The translations under genes and the position numbers were made by a program. Positions 21,682-33,803 of a DNA stretch of 64,000 bases are shown here, piece by piece. Each line of letters opens with the position of its first letter. Position 1 is the stretch's first letter. Source of the stretch: Cherax quadricarinatus (lineage: Eukaryota > Arthropoda > Malacostraca > Decapoda > Parastacidae); NCBI RefSeq assembly GCF_038502225.1, contig NW_027195502.1, positions 62,001 through 126,000 of the forward strand, given 5' to 3'. The notes beneath the pieces are model-generated. The model was not told the DNA's origin, did not search any database, and saw nothing but the letters and a program-made list of their open reading frames with translations.

Positions 21682-22440
21682 CTAATCTGTTACAGAAATG
21701 TCTGACTTTTCTAAAAGGAAGGTAGAGGAAATCGTGTTCGTTTGAATGGTATATTGTCTGTTGATGTTTTTTTCCTTACAAGTATTTTTACATCTCACGT
21801 GGCTGCAGTGTATTTTGTTTTCCTGTTTAAGTTTCCTCAGCCTGAACAGAAGGTTTTGACGTTTTTGTAGACACTCATTTATGCCCACTCCATTTCATTG
21901 TAATTGCTGGTTTAATTAGAGTCCTTTCTTTTATCATGTGAATGAAGTCAGATCATTATGCTGTTTACTTCCTGGATTTCTGCTCAAACGTGTTTCTTTG
22001 ATTTCACGACTGTTTTTTACTGTGGCTTTATGCGTGGTTCTGTATTATCCTGATAGCAGTTTCTTTGCACTATTAGCGTGTTGTATGCACAAAGATGTGT
22101 GCTGGACTGTTTGTGTACCACATCAGACAACTTATCTTGTTCAGTTTTTATAAATCTTGGAAATCAAGGTATTCATTTAGTCAGTGTGCATGTTCTGATT
22201 TAGTCCTTGATTGCTTCTTCCAACCTTCCTTATTTATTGTTGTTATTTGCTCAGTGTGACTGGCTATAAGCTGCTTTTAAGTATTTTCTGTGTCCAACAC
22301 TTCCGATGTAATCTTCTCTTAGGTTTGGATCTTATTCTGAGTTTGATTTATCTTAGTTCTCGTCGCTCGAGTGTTGCTTTATTCTCTTTGATTTCATTTT
22401 CTAGAGCAACGATGATCACTGATATTATCAGGAATAATCA
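21682..22440 (-). pseudogene. LINE ORF1-like remnant with coiled coil
   Basis: The 68-codon frame at 21,682-21,888 contains RQNLLFRLRKLKQENKI. This resembles the basic FP-type C-terminal domain found in many CR1/jockey ORF1 nucleic-acid-binding proteins. Upstream, near 22,345-22,430, the antisense reads VALENEIKENKATLERREL, a heptad-rich coiled coil. Coiled coil followed by this domain is a common ORF1 order. The region is interrupted by stops. Assignment to LINE B copy 2 is by position only. Confidence 0.5.
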
Positions 22441-23635
22441 TACCTGAGTTATCATGGAGTGAATCCTTTGAAGGAGTGGAGTTGGAGAATAGCCATGTTT
22501 ATTTGTTATTTGTTATTGTTCCTTGGTGCGGTGAGGGTGATACACACTGGCGTACTGCTGGGTAAGAACTAGGTTGGTTCTAGGGTCTTGCTGTTATTTT
22601 ATTACTGGTATTTGTTTTGTCTGCGATATCCTTTGTAGTATCACTGGAAGTAGATGCATGTCCAGCAATGGAGGAGAAGGCTATTTCTCAGGCTTGGGTT
22701 AAGTGATTGTCTGTGGAGGCAGTGTTTGAGTTAGGGCTGTCTTCCTTAGATCTTCTAATTTGTCAAGATTTGGAACACATTCATCAATTACAGGTGTATT
22801 TGTGGTCTCATTGGGTTCATGTAGTTGAACTTTCACTTGAAGCCATCACAAGTTTGTTGACGATGTTTTTGAAAGAAGAGGCTGAGTGGATACTGATTGC
22901 TGCCGCTGCGCTGCCACTAAATCTTTGCTTCTTAGGACCCTTTCAAAGGAATTTTATGACAGGATATTAGTGCTATTGGTCTATAGTTGCCTTTGCTGTT
23001 GCTTTACCGCACCTTTGGAGTGGGGCTATGTCTATTGTTTTTAAAGTAACTGTGATCTGACCCCGTGTCCATGCTCCCTCTCATAGGATGGAAATACTCC
23101 TGATAGGGGCTGCTTGCAGTTCTTGATGAACACAGAGTTCCATTAGTCTGGCCTGGGGCAAGTGCATGGGCATGTCATTTATCGCCTGTTCCGAAGTCAT
23201 TTGGCGTCAGGATAACATCAGATAGGCTTGTGTTAATCCAAATTTTGTGGCTCTCTCATAAAATTCATTTTGATCTTCGACTCTCAGTCTGGTGTAGCTT
23301 GCTAAAAACTGAGTCATATTGGGACTTCAGTGTCACTCATTTTCCTGCTGTCATCTATGTAGGACCCATCTCTTGTTTTAAGTAGGGCCCCAATGAACGT
23401 TATTCTGTTTGATTTATGCAGGAGAAGAAATACTTTGAGTTTTCTTTCATTCATTATGGCTTTTAGTTCTTCCCGCGATTCCTGACTCCTAAGGATTCTT
23501 TTAGCTTAAGTTCAGATGCTTTCATTTCTCTGACCAGTGTCTCGCATTCAGATGTGGCCTCTGCGGCCTCTGTTATTCTTTCCGTCGCCTGTAAAGGAGC
23601 GCCTGTACTCTTTCTTTTGCATCTCTATCTTTTCT

Positions 23636-24070
23636 TCAGAGAATAAGCCTTGTCATATCGAGTGCCACCGAGTTAATCTGTTCTAGGCATAAGTTGGGGT
23701 CTGTATTGCTTATTATATCTTCCCAGCTTATATCAGTTGAACTTAGTTTACTTGGTCCCGCTATGTTTTTGTTATTGAAGTTGAATTTGGTGAATGCTCT
23801 TTCGTGATTAATCTCATTATGTCGGTCGTCGCAGACCGTACATAAACTGAACTTCAATTATGTTGTGATCTGAGTATATGTGTTTTTGTTATGGTGACAT
23901 TTCTTTATCAGATCATCATTGTTAGTGAAGATGAGGTCTAGTGTATTCTCCAGTCTAAAGTAAGCTCTATTATTTGCTGGTTTAAAGTGAATTTTATTGG
24001 AGATTTGCTCATGGTATGAGTTTTCATCAGAGCTGCCTCCTGGTGTGTGCTGCAACAATATTATTTGCAA
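23636..24070 (-). pseudogene. LINE A endonuclease C-terminal remnant
   Basis: Two abutting minus frames of 73 and 70 codons. The upstream one includes LENTLDLIFTNNDDLI, the LDLVFTN motif near the end of LINE endonucleases. The downstream one has KFNFNNKNI followed by acidic/leucine linker sequence. The SDH catalytic motif expected between them is not preserved in frame. Confidence 0.65.
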
Positions 24071-24099
24071 TATTCCTCCATTTTAGGTGTAATTTGAAA

Positions 24100-24761
24100 T
24101 CCCCAGAGCAAGATGTGGGTGCAGAGCTGGAAGGTTTGCAGACAGTGGTCAATTACAGCAGCTGTTTCCGCTGGAATTGCCTGAGATGTTACATCCGGAA
24201 GCTTATGAACTACCACAATAGCTAGAGTTTTGGTTCTCAACCTTTACTGCTAAAACTTCCACTACATCATTTTGAGGCATTTGTAGCAGTTCTGTGATAA
24301 GTGACTCTGCAATGTACAGAAACCTTGCTGTCTGTTCACTCTGTCACATCTGTATAGTTTGTAACCTGGGATCCATATTTCGTTGTCCAGTGATCCTTTA
24401 TGTAGGTGTAAGTGAAAGCCTTGAATTGCCTTTGCCTCTGCGCATGATCCACGGATGAAAGGTATTTTGTTGTTTGTTGCGCTTTAGACCACAACATATT
24501 TGCAAGAAAAGAATGTTCTTCGGACTAGTGGTATTACAATTGGTGAAGTTGCTGCTTTTTCCGGCATTGGTATCTGTATCTGTTGGTTTTGGAGTGGAGG
24601 CCATCGACTGTGGTTCCACTGCAGGAATAAAGCCTGGATTTAGTGTACGATTTCTGCCATTTTCCTGCCAGATTTTTTTCCTTCATAACTTTTAAAGCCT
24701 CTCCCTCTTGAAGTACAGCTGTGTGCTCAGTCTGTAGTTCTTTACCATTTAACACACACAC
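24100..24761 (-). pseudogene. LINE A endonuclease N-terminal/ORF1 remnant
   Basis: Minus frames of 73-75 codons overlap here. One reads KNLAGKWQKSYTKSRL with a preceding acidic helix (LQTEHTAVLQEGEALKV), resembling an ORF1 coiled coil and hinge. Further down, GGxxLYI-like and NDVVEVLAVK-like pieces represent the endonuclease. This is the better-preserved twin of 4,085-4,810 and allows the distortion in that copy to be seen. Confidence 0.55.
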
Positions 24762-24765
24762 ACTT

Positions 24766-25410
24766 TTGTGAGTGGGAGGCTATGTTTATTGTTTTTAGTA
24801 ACTGTGGGACTGACCCCGTGTCCATGCTCCCTCTCCATAGGATGGTAAAGGCTCTGTGATAGGGGCTTCTTGCAGTTCTTGTGAACACAGTTCATAGAGA
24901 GTCGGCCTGGGGCAGAGTGCATGACATGTTATATAAAGTCATTTGGCGTCAGAAGTAACATCAGATAGGCTTGTATTAGCAAATTCTGTGGCTCTCTCAT
25001 AAAATTCATTTAGATCATCGACTCTCCAGTCTGGTTAGCGGCTTGCTAAAACTAGTCATATTGGGACTTGAGTAAGCTCACTCATTTTCACTTGCTGTCA
25101 TGTGTAGGACCCACATCTTGTTTAAGTAAATTTAATACTGGATGTTGTTCTCGACATTGATTTATCATGGAGAAGAAATACTTTGAGTTCCTTTCGATTT
25201 TACATTTATAGCTTTAGTTCCTTCCCGTGATTCCTGACTCGTATAAGATTCCTTTAACTAGTTCCGATGTTTTGCCTATTTCTCTGACCAGTGTATCCTA
25301 CATTTCAGTCACATTGACCTCTTTTGTACTCTGTTGTTCTTTCTGTAACCTGTAAGGGAGCGCCTGTCTCTTTTCTATACATCTACTCTTCTTTTTTTCT
25401 TAGAATAAAC
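24766..25410 (-). mobile_element. LINE family A copy 4, linker/RT-fingers segment
   Basis: Repeats 23,020-23,650 in the same orientation with many 1-3-base indels. Shared anchors are GACCCCGTGTCCATGCTCCC, GCAGTTCTTG, GTCATTTGGCGTCAG, CTCTCATAAAATTCATTT and GAGAAGAAATACTTTGAGTT. It directly follows copy 3, giving a head-to-tail partial duplication. No frame is open. Confidence 0.75.
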
Positions 25411-25559
25411 CTTGTGCATCTTCACTGTACTGGCTTGGAACTCAACATTAGTATTTACATGATCACCACATTAATTCTTTCCACCCTGTGCTCCTCAGGT
25501 AGGGCTCCATCCACAACACACTCAAGCTGCATCACTTCTGGGTATGCATGTTTCCCTCT

Positions 25560-25950
25560 TATTGTAAGGTGTAACACTTAGCCTATACTCTCTGGGTTAA
25601 TTTATTGGGCATGCTGGGTGTAGACTTTAACAATGACAAGTATCTCTCAGTATCCCAAGTCAGCCCCAGCACATTCTGCATACAGGCACTTCAACTCCAT
25701 GGCTATCATATTTATTGATTCCTCAAATGGACTAATTCTGTTCCATTCCCTCAGAGGCATAAACCTATGTTCTCTGGAGGTTAATTTAATGGGCATACTG
25801 GAATTATCAGACTTTAATAATAACAAGTATCTCTCAATTATCTAAGTCAGCCCAGCATTACTGCATATAGGCACTAACTCCAGGAGCTATCCATATTTAT
25901 TGATCCTCAAAATGCACTAGTACTATTCCACATTCACTCAGGGCATCCTT
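25560..25950 (+). repeat. 184-bp tandem duplication
   Basis: Two units start at GGTTAATTTATTGGGCAT (25,595) and GGTTAATTTAATGGGCAT (25,779). They share AACAAGTATCTCTCA or its variant, AAGTCAGCCC, GCATA(C/T)AGGCAC, ATATTTATTGAT and CATTCCCTCAG-like ends. About 390 bp are covered. No coding capacity. It may be the start of a satellite or a duplicated retroelement flank. Confidence 0.75.
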
Positions 25951-28219
25951 GCACCTTGCATTATTTCATTAACGCTTGACATATCCTCATTGGATTTCCT
26001 CTTCAGTTGACGTCCACGCAGGAAATTGTCACATAAGATTATTTACTTAGTGCGCCAGCTCAGTGGACCACCTGTGCGCCAAGGCGTGCATTTATCGTCG
26101 CCTGAAGTAAGAACAATTTATTGATGTGTTTATTAATTATTTCATTATAAACAGTCAACAATTTTGTTATCTTGCTCAGTTCACGAAGTTGGAGCCCATT
26201 AACTGTCCATACGTCATCCTATAATTAGTAGATAATTCTGGACGGTTTAGCTTCCACCGTCGCGCAGTAATGTCAAGTCAATTAACATCCTTCAGGTATT
26301 GTTCTGAGTAAAGGAGATGATCTGGACTTTCCTCATTTATATTAATCCTCATGGCACCGACCATAAATTAGACTGGTTCAACGTAATCACTCCGATGAAA
26401 AGATAGCATGCTAGGTTGACCTTTATGAGAAGACACCTTGACTGTATTTTACTACTTCCTCAAGTCATTATTACTTCTGGGCAGTAGTCTGCCATATCAT
26501 TACATGGCCCGTACCAGTGTTGAGGTATTGTACATAGTTTTGGTTATGCCTTTGTCCACAATTAACCCATCCAACACCGGCAAGGCTACCCCAACTAGAT
26601 GTATTGTGTGCCTTTAGCTTCAACAACTACATCAGTCACTGTAGTATCAGGGTTATTAACATTAGCATTATTGTCACCATTATTATAAAAATTACAATAC
26701 AACCCTGCACATAACTGTATGGTGCTTTCCCTTGTTGCATTGATACTTCTTCAATTTGGTGTAATAATCCTTTACATTATGATTATTAGACATCTGATAA
26801 ATCTGTCAAGTTCTTTCATTCTTTCTGCTAATATCCATAGATTATAGGCATTGCAATTTTTAGTGAAATGAAGTACTCTTGAAGAAGAGACAGCCTCTCT
26901 TTTCCTTGCTGACCTCTTATTAACTGGGTTACTCTTACTGAGTATATTCCTCTTACCTTGATGTGAGAGGAACCACTATTACTGATTCCTGTCTCATGAT
27001 ATGTACCAATTTAGCATAATTATGATTGTACACTGATATTATTTTCCTTTTGAGACTTGACAGATGCTTCAAGTCATTATGTTATATCCTTAGAACTGTG
27101 TTGACTGGTCTGCAATTGAACAGGTGGTGCCGACCTAGTCTGACCGCCCTCCTGACCATGCTCTGGGTTTGTAAACCACCCTTGCATTAATAGGTTGATC
27201 AACGCTGCCTGGCTCACACATTTTGAATTTATTCAAAACCTTACTTTTACAAGACAGTTTTCCTCAAATTCGTAGTGTTGATTAAATTAAAACATTCACT
27301 TCAATTCCATCTGCACAATTCTCAGCAGATCTCTTTGCTTTGATCTTTTAACCACAATTTGTATCACTCAAATCTACTCTCTAAAGCATCTAAATATAAC
27401 TTTGAAAATTCATTGGGTTCACAGTTCTTTGATACATTAAATCCAAGCATTTGTATGTCTTACGTCCCTATCTATAAGCCTTTCAAATGATATATTCTGT
27501 TACCTCTAAATCATTTATCTAATACTACTCAATAGAATCAGTGTAGTTTAGAAAATTATTAATCACTGATTATACAACCCAAGTAGGCGCCTTATGAGCT
27601 AATTCTTTTTACTCTTTTATAATCCTAGCCACACATGTTTACTGTGTGATTAATTAGCTAATTATGTCCACCACGATCGATTAAATTTGTGTACTATATA
27701 CACTTTCTTCAATCAGTCTTAATTATTAAATAATTATTCAGATAATTTTCACTCATTGCATCCAGTTTAGGCCAGCGGGCAGATATGGAAGGAAATTTTA
27801 TGGGGATGCTACCTGTATGTACATAGCATTACATGCATACAGTGATCTCATTGGAGACAACAATATATTGTTTGTAGTCACCCGTGAAGACATGTGAGAA
27901 AACTTATACATCTGGTCACTGCAGGTGGCACCCTAGCCCTCACAATCTTGTCCATATCTAGCAAGACCAGTATAAATTGGATAGCACCCACAAGTACAGC
28001 GCTAGTAATTAATTGTGGACTGTATAGAGTTATATTAGTTTAACTGAATGAAGGGGCAGTTTTTATTGATATATCCATCATGAAAAACATTTGTACATAA
28101 TCCGCATTGCGAACGCTCTGGTGGTCCTTGATGTTAGCTGGATCACCCCGCAACCCTGTCAATTACAACATACCTAACTGGCAGTATCGGTCTGCTATAA
28201 CTAGAAGGGTTACTTAACT
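25951..28219. other. No gene recognised; AT-rich
   Basis: Roughly 2.3 kb without an ORF above 60 codons in any frame. I see no tRNA cloverleaf, tandem repeat or LINE motif. A few short AT microsatellites and inverted ATTAAT/ATTAAT stretches occur around 27.6-27.75 kb. It may be intergenic or very old repeat sequence. Confidence 0.5.
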
Positions 28220-28239
28220 GTGGTGATTGATGCTCATGT

Positions 28240-28500
28240 TCCTCCATTTCCTTGTTCGATGTCCTGTTGCACGACACGGTTCTTATTCCAGCAGGGCAGT
28301 GATATCCATGATTATCCTGATTTAGAAGTCATTGACTCCATAAAAACTTCACTATCCTCAGGATGGGAAACCACGAGGATAACGTGTTCACTCGGAGCAG
28401 AAGTGACTTGGCTCACTTCCCGCATTCTCTTAACACAGGCCTCTATGGCTACCCTTTGCCTTTCCATTTGACTCAACCTTTCCGCCTCTATCAACGCCAG
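28240..28500 (-). other. Unassigned short ORFs, both strands
   Basis: The 60-codon minus frame (28,312-28,494) has a charged helical start (EAERLSQMERQRVAIEACVKRMREV) and then a Ser/Val-rich stretch. The plus strand is also open for 83 codons. The helix resembles a coiled coil such as those in LINE ORF1 proteins, but nothing else supports that. I do not recognise a family. Confidence 0.3.
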
Positions 28501-28639
28501 TATAGAGTAATTCTTCGCTAGTCACTGCTACCGTGCCTCTCAAAATGCTCACAACTCAGCAGCTTTACCAGCCTGAGGAATAGCAGCAGGTGTGCAGTCT
28601 ACGTGAGTTGGTAACAGGTGTCCACACACTGAAAATTTA

Positions 28640-28960
28640 AATCTTTCACTCCAAGACACGTGTGCTAGAAGTTTCTGCAAGTATGGGGTGAGTAACAATC
28701 TGTACAGTGCAGTGTTTGGTAACTCTTGAAGTCTGCCTCAGCCTGTGACCTTGGCGAGGCACTGCATCCCCTGCATGCCTGAGACTTTCGCCCATATTGC
28801 ATTATGAAGAAAGCGGCCTCGTACTAATTTTCTTTGTTCCTGTATCCCCAGCTCTCTCTTTAAACTCAGCCATTACGCCTCCTATCAGCAGCGTGCAGTG
28901 CAGGGTGTATTTTGCACCTGCCCTTTGTCTTTCGACTCCTCTGGGTTCACAAGTGCTGCA
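28640..28960 (+). repeat. Local duplicated unit, copy 1
   Basis: Shares an ordered set of motifs with 29,370-29,705: CCA(A)GACACGTGTGCTAGA, GGTAACTCT, GACCTTG, CACTGC, a T-rich/TCCC stretch, AACTCAGCCATT and (C/T)GCCTC. It is about 320 bp with many indels between copies. A 67-codon plus frame crosses it but is not conserved in the other copy. Confidence 0.5.
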
Positions 28961-29369
28961 GATTTTATTTGTAACTATTTGCATGAGTGGATTACGCTGA
29001 CTTAGGACATTGTGCTACCATCAGTACCTCGTCAGGCTTAAAATGAATTGAGAATGTCACGGCCTGCTGGTGACAGCAGAAAATGGCACTATAAGACCTG
29101 CATGCCACTTACACCTATACATTCACATGTCTACCATTACAGGGTGAATGTCATATCAGACCTTACTATTCACGGTATCCCTTGCTCGTGTATTACTCCA
29201 CACTGTGGGATAGGCATTTGTTAGTGTGAGCAAGCAGCATCAGCTGGCCAGTGAAGGCCAAGAGCTACATCTGTTCTGAATCCCAGAATACCTTTATGAA
29301 TGTTCTACAGTGTTCGGCCGTACCTTCGGTGTTGCGAGAACTAGTTCTTATGTAGTGAGGTGTCTGTCA

Positions 29370-29705
29370 TTCCAGACACGTGTGCTAGATGTGTTAGAGT
29401 ATATGAGTTTGGGTAATTAACAAGTAATTACAGGGTTGGTAACTCTCATGAGACGACTGTGGGCCCAGTGGAAATGACCTTGAAAATTGCACTGCGACCT
29501 GCAATGCACTACACCCATGTTGCCTGTGTCTAGCAGTGAATATCCTTCCTTGTCCCTTCTCCCTCACTCGATTTGGAACTCAGCCATTTCGCCTCTATTT
29601 TCCTTGTGGTCTGGGCAGAGTTTTTGCCAGACCATGGGTGGCAGGTACCCGTGTCCTCTGTACTGCACCTCCGCTCATCTTGCAGTGTCTCCTGTGTGCC
29701 TGCCT
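29370..29705 (+). repeat. Local duplicated unit, copy 2
   Basis: Second copy of the 28,640 unit in the same orientation, separated by about 730 bp start to start. The intervening 29,040-29,160 shows a weaker partial match (AATGTCACGG..., ATGCCACTTACACC). The 103-codon plus frame at 29,487-29,798 overlaps it but lacks motifs, so I do not call it a gene. Confidence 0.5.
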
Positions 29706-31160
29706 GCCTGCCAAGCCGGTGTCCAGGTGGTGTGGCAGACTAGCGAGGAGCACAGTCAAGCAAGCAGGGCAGCACTAAAAGCTATTAGAACAAGCTAAGG
29801 CAGCCTGCGATTATGTGTCCTGAGGCCCAGCATGTCTGTATCGTTCTGCAAGTGCTGCTCAGCATACCAGTGTTTCCTGTGGTGGCCGAAAGACAATTTG
29901 TGAGCATTGCAGTGCTGACATTTTGAGTGGGACATGCAAGTTCACTTATAAACATAATGCAAGCTTGCTGGTGAATTGGCTTGTACACAGTGAACATTCA
30001 TCTGTCGTGCAGTATTATTGCTAGAAGTGTTAAGTGCTGCTTTTTAACAGTTAATTGTCATTTGTAAGCCTGTATTAAAGACTTTTAAAAGGCTCAGAGT
30101 GTACTGCCAGTGTAGTGACTCCTTACATTTGATAAATCAGTGTAATACATGCTCTGCTCAGTGTAACTGAACTATGCATCTGATTTACATAATTGATTTG
30201 CTTGTCCTAGTGTCATTGTTGTGTTTTCTAATACATTTTCTCGTTCAGACTGAAACTTTACTGCTAAATTCCCAATGTCTTCAGAATTATGGTGTTCTGT
30301 CTGCTGATGTGAGTGTGTAACTTATGCTTTGTATTTTGCTGTGAACAGCTGCATAATGTTTCAGTTTCATGAATACTTTCTTGAGTAATTTGGTTACCTT
30401 TATTGTGTTAAGCAGAGTCAGCCTGTTAACATCTATGTTCCTTGCCATCTCATCTAGTAGGTTTTGCATGCACTGGCGCTTTCGTTCGCGGTATAATAAT
30501 AACAATTTGCAATCATTATGCCTAGTTATACATTACGTGGTGTTTAGACTATGATCAACGATTGTGAGTGTTTAACTTCTGATACACCAACCCAATGACT
30601 ACAGACGCACACTGACACATAATAAACACATTAAAACGCTGGTAACTCAGAAGCTGAACAGTGTGTGACCTTCGAGGAAGTTAGGTGTGTTTTATTACGA
30701 CCAGCGGTACCACTCTCATATGTTACATCCCAACAAAGTGTTCTACAAGTGATAGAAGTGTACTTGGGGTGTATAAATAACCTTGTCATACATAATATGG
30801 CGATGTTAGCCAAGTGAGATTGTTTAGGTACTGGTTCATCTATCTGTGCATATGCACGCCATGCATAACATAGTAATGTGGAGTTACCAGAGATGGACCA
30901 AGAGTCAACTGAGTGATTTGTCATGTTGTCATTTGTAACATTACCCTAATTTTTTTTTTTTTTTTTTTGTTTTTGTAATTCTGTTTACAATCTATGGTTG
31001 GGGTAAAGTGTCTTCAGCATTCATTGTGATGTCTGCTATATTATTACTCAGTGAGGTACATTGGGGTGGCAGTGGCCTGAACTATCTCAAGCTGGAGGGT
31101 TATCATTTGGAACCTCATTTTTAATGTGATGTCAATTCTAATTTTGTCTCCAATATTACC
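29706..31160. other. No gene recognised; poly-T tract
   Basis: Unassigned sequence. It includes a pure T run of about 20 at 30,950-30,969, which may be an A-tail of a minus-strand retrocopy. The minus frames of 70-97 codons (29,785-29,997; 30,631-30,924) show no domain motif. Confidence 0.45.
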
Positions 31161-31162
31161 TG

Positions 31163-31203
<41 letters not shown>

Positions 31204-31210
31204 ACCTCTC

Positions 31211-31254
<44 letters not shown>

Positions 31255-31300
31255 CTCTTCTACTCTCTCTCTCTCTACTCCTGTCTCTCTCTCTCTCTTA
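31163..31300. repeat. (CT)n microsatellite
   Basis: About 135 bp of CT/TC dinucleotides with scattered CCTCTTT, ACT and CTTC interruptions. Arg-Glu and Ser-Leu frames through it are artefacts of the dinucleotide. Confidence 0.95.
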
Positions 31301-32259
31301 TTCATCTTTGTAATTTGTGATAATTGTGGACACTCATATAGCACCATCCATTATATCGATATATGTACCATATTAATGCTTACCTGACAAAGAGGTCTCT
31401 GAGTGTTTTTAATTGGGAATTATTAATGTCGTATTAGGTGGTGGTGGTCTAGGTTGAGTATGGTTGGAGTGTTCATTGAACTTGAGCACTTGTGTCTTGT
31501 GATCTGTTACGGACTTCTGACTTTGCTTAGTGAATATTTTATGTGCATAGCTATAAAGGAAAGTAAGCGAGGAATTCTTGTGTTGTGAGTCTTACACCGA
31601 GATATATCATCACTGGCAAACATGGCAACTGTCATAGAGGAACCCACACTATTTCACACACATACACTATACAGTGTTGATGGAAATGATATTGGCTTAG
31701 ACCTTTAAGTAAACAAAAGAGAAAAAAGTGAAGGGCTAGAGCGTCGGCGTAGTCAGACTCACTTGACTCATGCTGACTGATTACTAAACGTCCTTCAGTG
31801 CACCAGAGGCTGCAAAAGTCTTTCTTCAAAAGGAAGAATGTGTTAAGCTGAACTTCCCTGACAACACCCCACTTTGCCTGCTAAGTGTATGGCTAATGGA
31901 AGCTGTAAACAGCATCCTAACTCAAGGATCAATTTAGGAAAACACACAACTTTTTGTTTGTGGAACAGAATAAAGAAATGATCAATGATCTACTTGAAGT
32001 ACACCTTATGGGGATATTAAAGCTGCTCCGACCTCCATCAGACACTCGCCACTTTAAAAATCGGTCAGTATCATAATCTTTGCAGATACCACCTCTCTGC
32101 ATGGACCCATCCCATCTGACTCTAAGTGAGCATATCATCAAGCCTAAAAGACTTAAAGGAAAATCCCAAATTATTGCCAGTTAGGTGGGTCCTGTGCCCC
32201 TCCCAGAATATCTGGAGTGCATAGTTTGTTCCTAAACATCAGTAATACCTACCCCTAAG

Positions 32260-32460
32260 CATTAGGTGTACAAATGCCAGCATCTTAGCCATGTTGCAAT
32301 GGAGCTGTGGGATACTACATTCTTGGTGTGTGTAAGTGTGCTGGGAAGCATTCACTAGAGAATGCACAGTGAAGCTGACAGCCAAAAATTTAAATTATTA
32401 ACTGTAAAAGTGGGGGTTAAAGTTTTCCACAGGACTGTGAAAGTCTGGAACCCAAACAAC
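32260..32460 (+). pseudogene. Gag-like zinc-knuckle remnant
   Basis: Across three frames the sequence reads CQHLSHVAMEL, then (V)CKCAGKHSLEN after a frameshift, then KVFHRTVKVWN. CxH/CxxCxGKH patterns of this kind are typical of the CCHC knuckles of jockey/I-type ORF1. Its position about 1 kb before the endonuclease supports this. The frameshifts make the reading uncertain. Confidence 0.4.
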
Positions 32461-33291
32461 CTTTGAGGTAAAACTGATAACAGTCCTTTAATGGTAGCTG
32501 AGGATGGGGCCATCAGTCTTCACAGCCAGATCAGAGACTGAACCTCTGCAAAGTGTGCAAAGACCCCGCCTCACTGCAAACAGATTCTGGTGATGCAGAG
32601 ATGCCATCACCACACCAGCTGTGGAGGAGCTAGCCATCCCTGCTAGCACATATGGAACTACTGGTCTGCCGCTACAGATACCTATGGCTACCTGAATATG
32701 GGGATGAGTTTGTCATTTCTCCCCAGCCTACACACAACTACAACAGTCAGACGGACACACACAGGTAACCTCCTGGAAGTTTGGAGATGGAGTCAGATGC
32801 ACAGGACCTGCAATGAATGATGAAACAGAGAACACTAATGTAGCCATGGTACCTGTTAGGTGATGGGGTGTTAGGAAGCACTAACCCAGAAGTGCCATCC
32901 TCGGAGAGAACATTGGATTCGCCTGACCTTATTCCTCATATTATAACAATTTCCAGAAAAAATTGAGCATCTTGAACAGATCTGACGTTTATCGATATAA
33001 CAAATCAGGATGATACTCTTGGAGCATGGTGATGATGTCAAAGGGTGCAATGATCTCCATTCAGCTTCCAGAAGTAATTTGTGAAAAAGCCATAACTCTT
33101 ACTTCAAACTTGCCTCATAACTGGTTGCCAAATCACCGAAAAATGCTTAAAAATAAAGTTCTGAAAGATAAAGACATTACAAACTATGCTATTTGCTCTT
33201 AAGTATCTGCACACTGCAGTCAAAGCATAATAGTTTTACCATCTTATGAGCAGAGATTGTATTAACTCACTACAATGCATTACAAATCTTT

Positions 33292-33803
33292 TTGCTGAAC
33301 ATTGCTTCCATCAGAAGCGATTGCCTGACTAACATCATATTGGTGCAGCCAAGAATATTGATGTCCATCTGTTTGCAGGAATGTAGATTGGAAAGTGGAG
33401 CACCTCCACCAAACTTGCCTGGATATGCAGCTTATAACCTAGGTCAACCAACTGTTGTGATATGTCAGGCGAACGCATTCACTCCTTTCTTGCAGAGTCG
33501 AGGTTAACATGCAGTATCATGGTGTCAGAAGTATATACTGACGATTTTCCATGTGTTTTATAATCTCTATGCTAACCCAGACCTTCGACCTGATGCTTTA
33601 CCAGATCGCATCAATGAGTGAACCTACCACCATCATTCTTGGAGATTTTAATACCAGACGCATGGCAGAATATTGGTGGGTCTATTACAAACACAAATGG
33701 AACTAAACTGGTGGTGCTGAATGAGCATGATAATGTTTCGAATTGTGGGCATACTGAGCCTACTCACATATATGGTGGCATACTAGATCTGTGTGTAGTT
33801 TAA
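33292..33803 (+). pseudogene. LINE C endonuclease remnant
   Basis: The N-terminal part (33,292-33,507) reads LNIASIRS..., a CLQECRL motif at the catalytic Glu position (LQE) and NLPGYAAYNLGQP. After a break, TTIILGDFNTR (about 33,625-33,660) holds the GDFN catalytic motif. NTNGTKLVVLNEH and THIYGGILDLCVV follow, the jockey-type THIxGGxLDL segment. At least two frameshifts separate the parts. Confidence 0.7.

Larger units (their letters stand above)
22900..24765 (-). mobile_element. LINE family A copy 3, 5' half (ORF1/endonuclease to RT fingers)
   Basis: Minus strand: an endonuclease-like part lies at about 24,100-24,760 and the endonuclease C-terminus at 23,636-24,070. A linker and RT fingers lie at 22,900-23,630; the antisense of the IALTSHIIKIFERVLRSKI region is at about 22,900-22,985. 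It supplies the part missing from the 57-kb and 3.5-kb copies, so the family has a conventional endonuclease-RT layout. Frames are broken by single-base indels. Confidence 0.7.

Noticed and set aside
28220..29800. Host gene exons suggested by ORFs at 28.2 and 29.5 kb
   Set aside because: No domain motif, no consistent splice-site framework, opposite-strand frames of similar length, and part of the region is a duplicated non-coding unit.
31126..31347. Ser/Leu-rich and Arg/Glu-rich ORFs
   Set aside because: Pure translation of the CT microsatellite.
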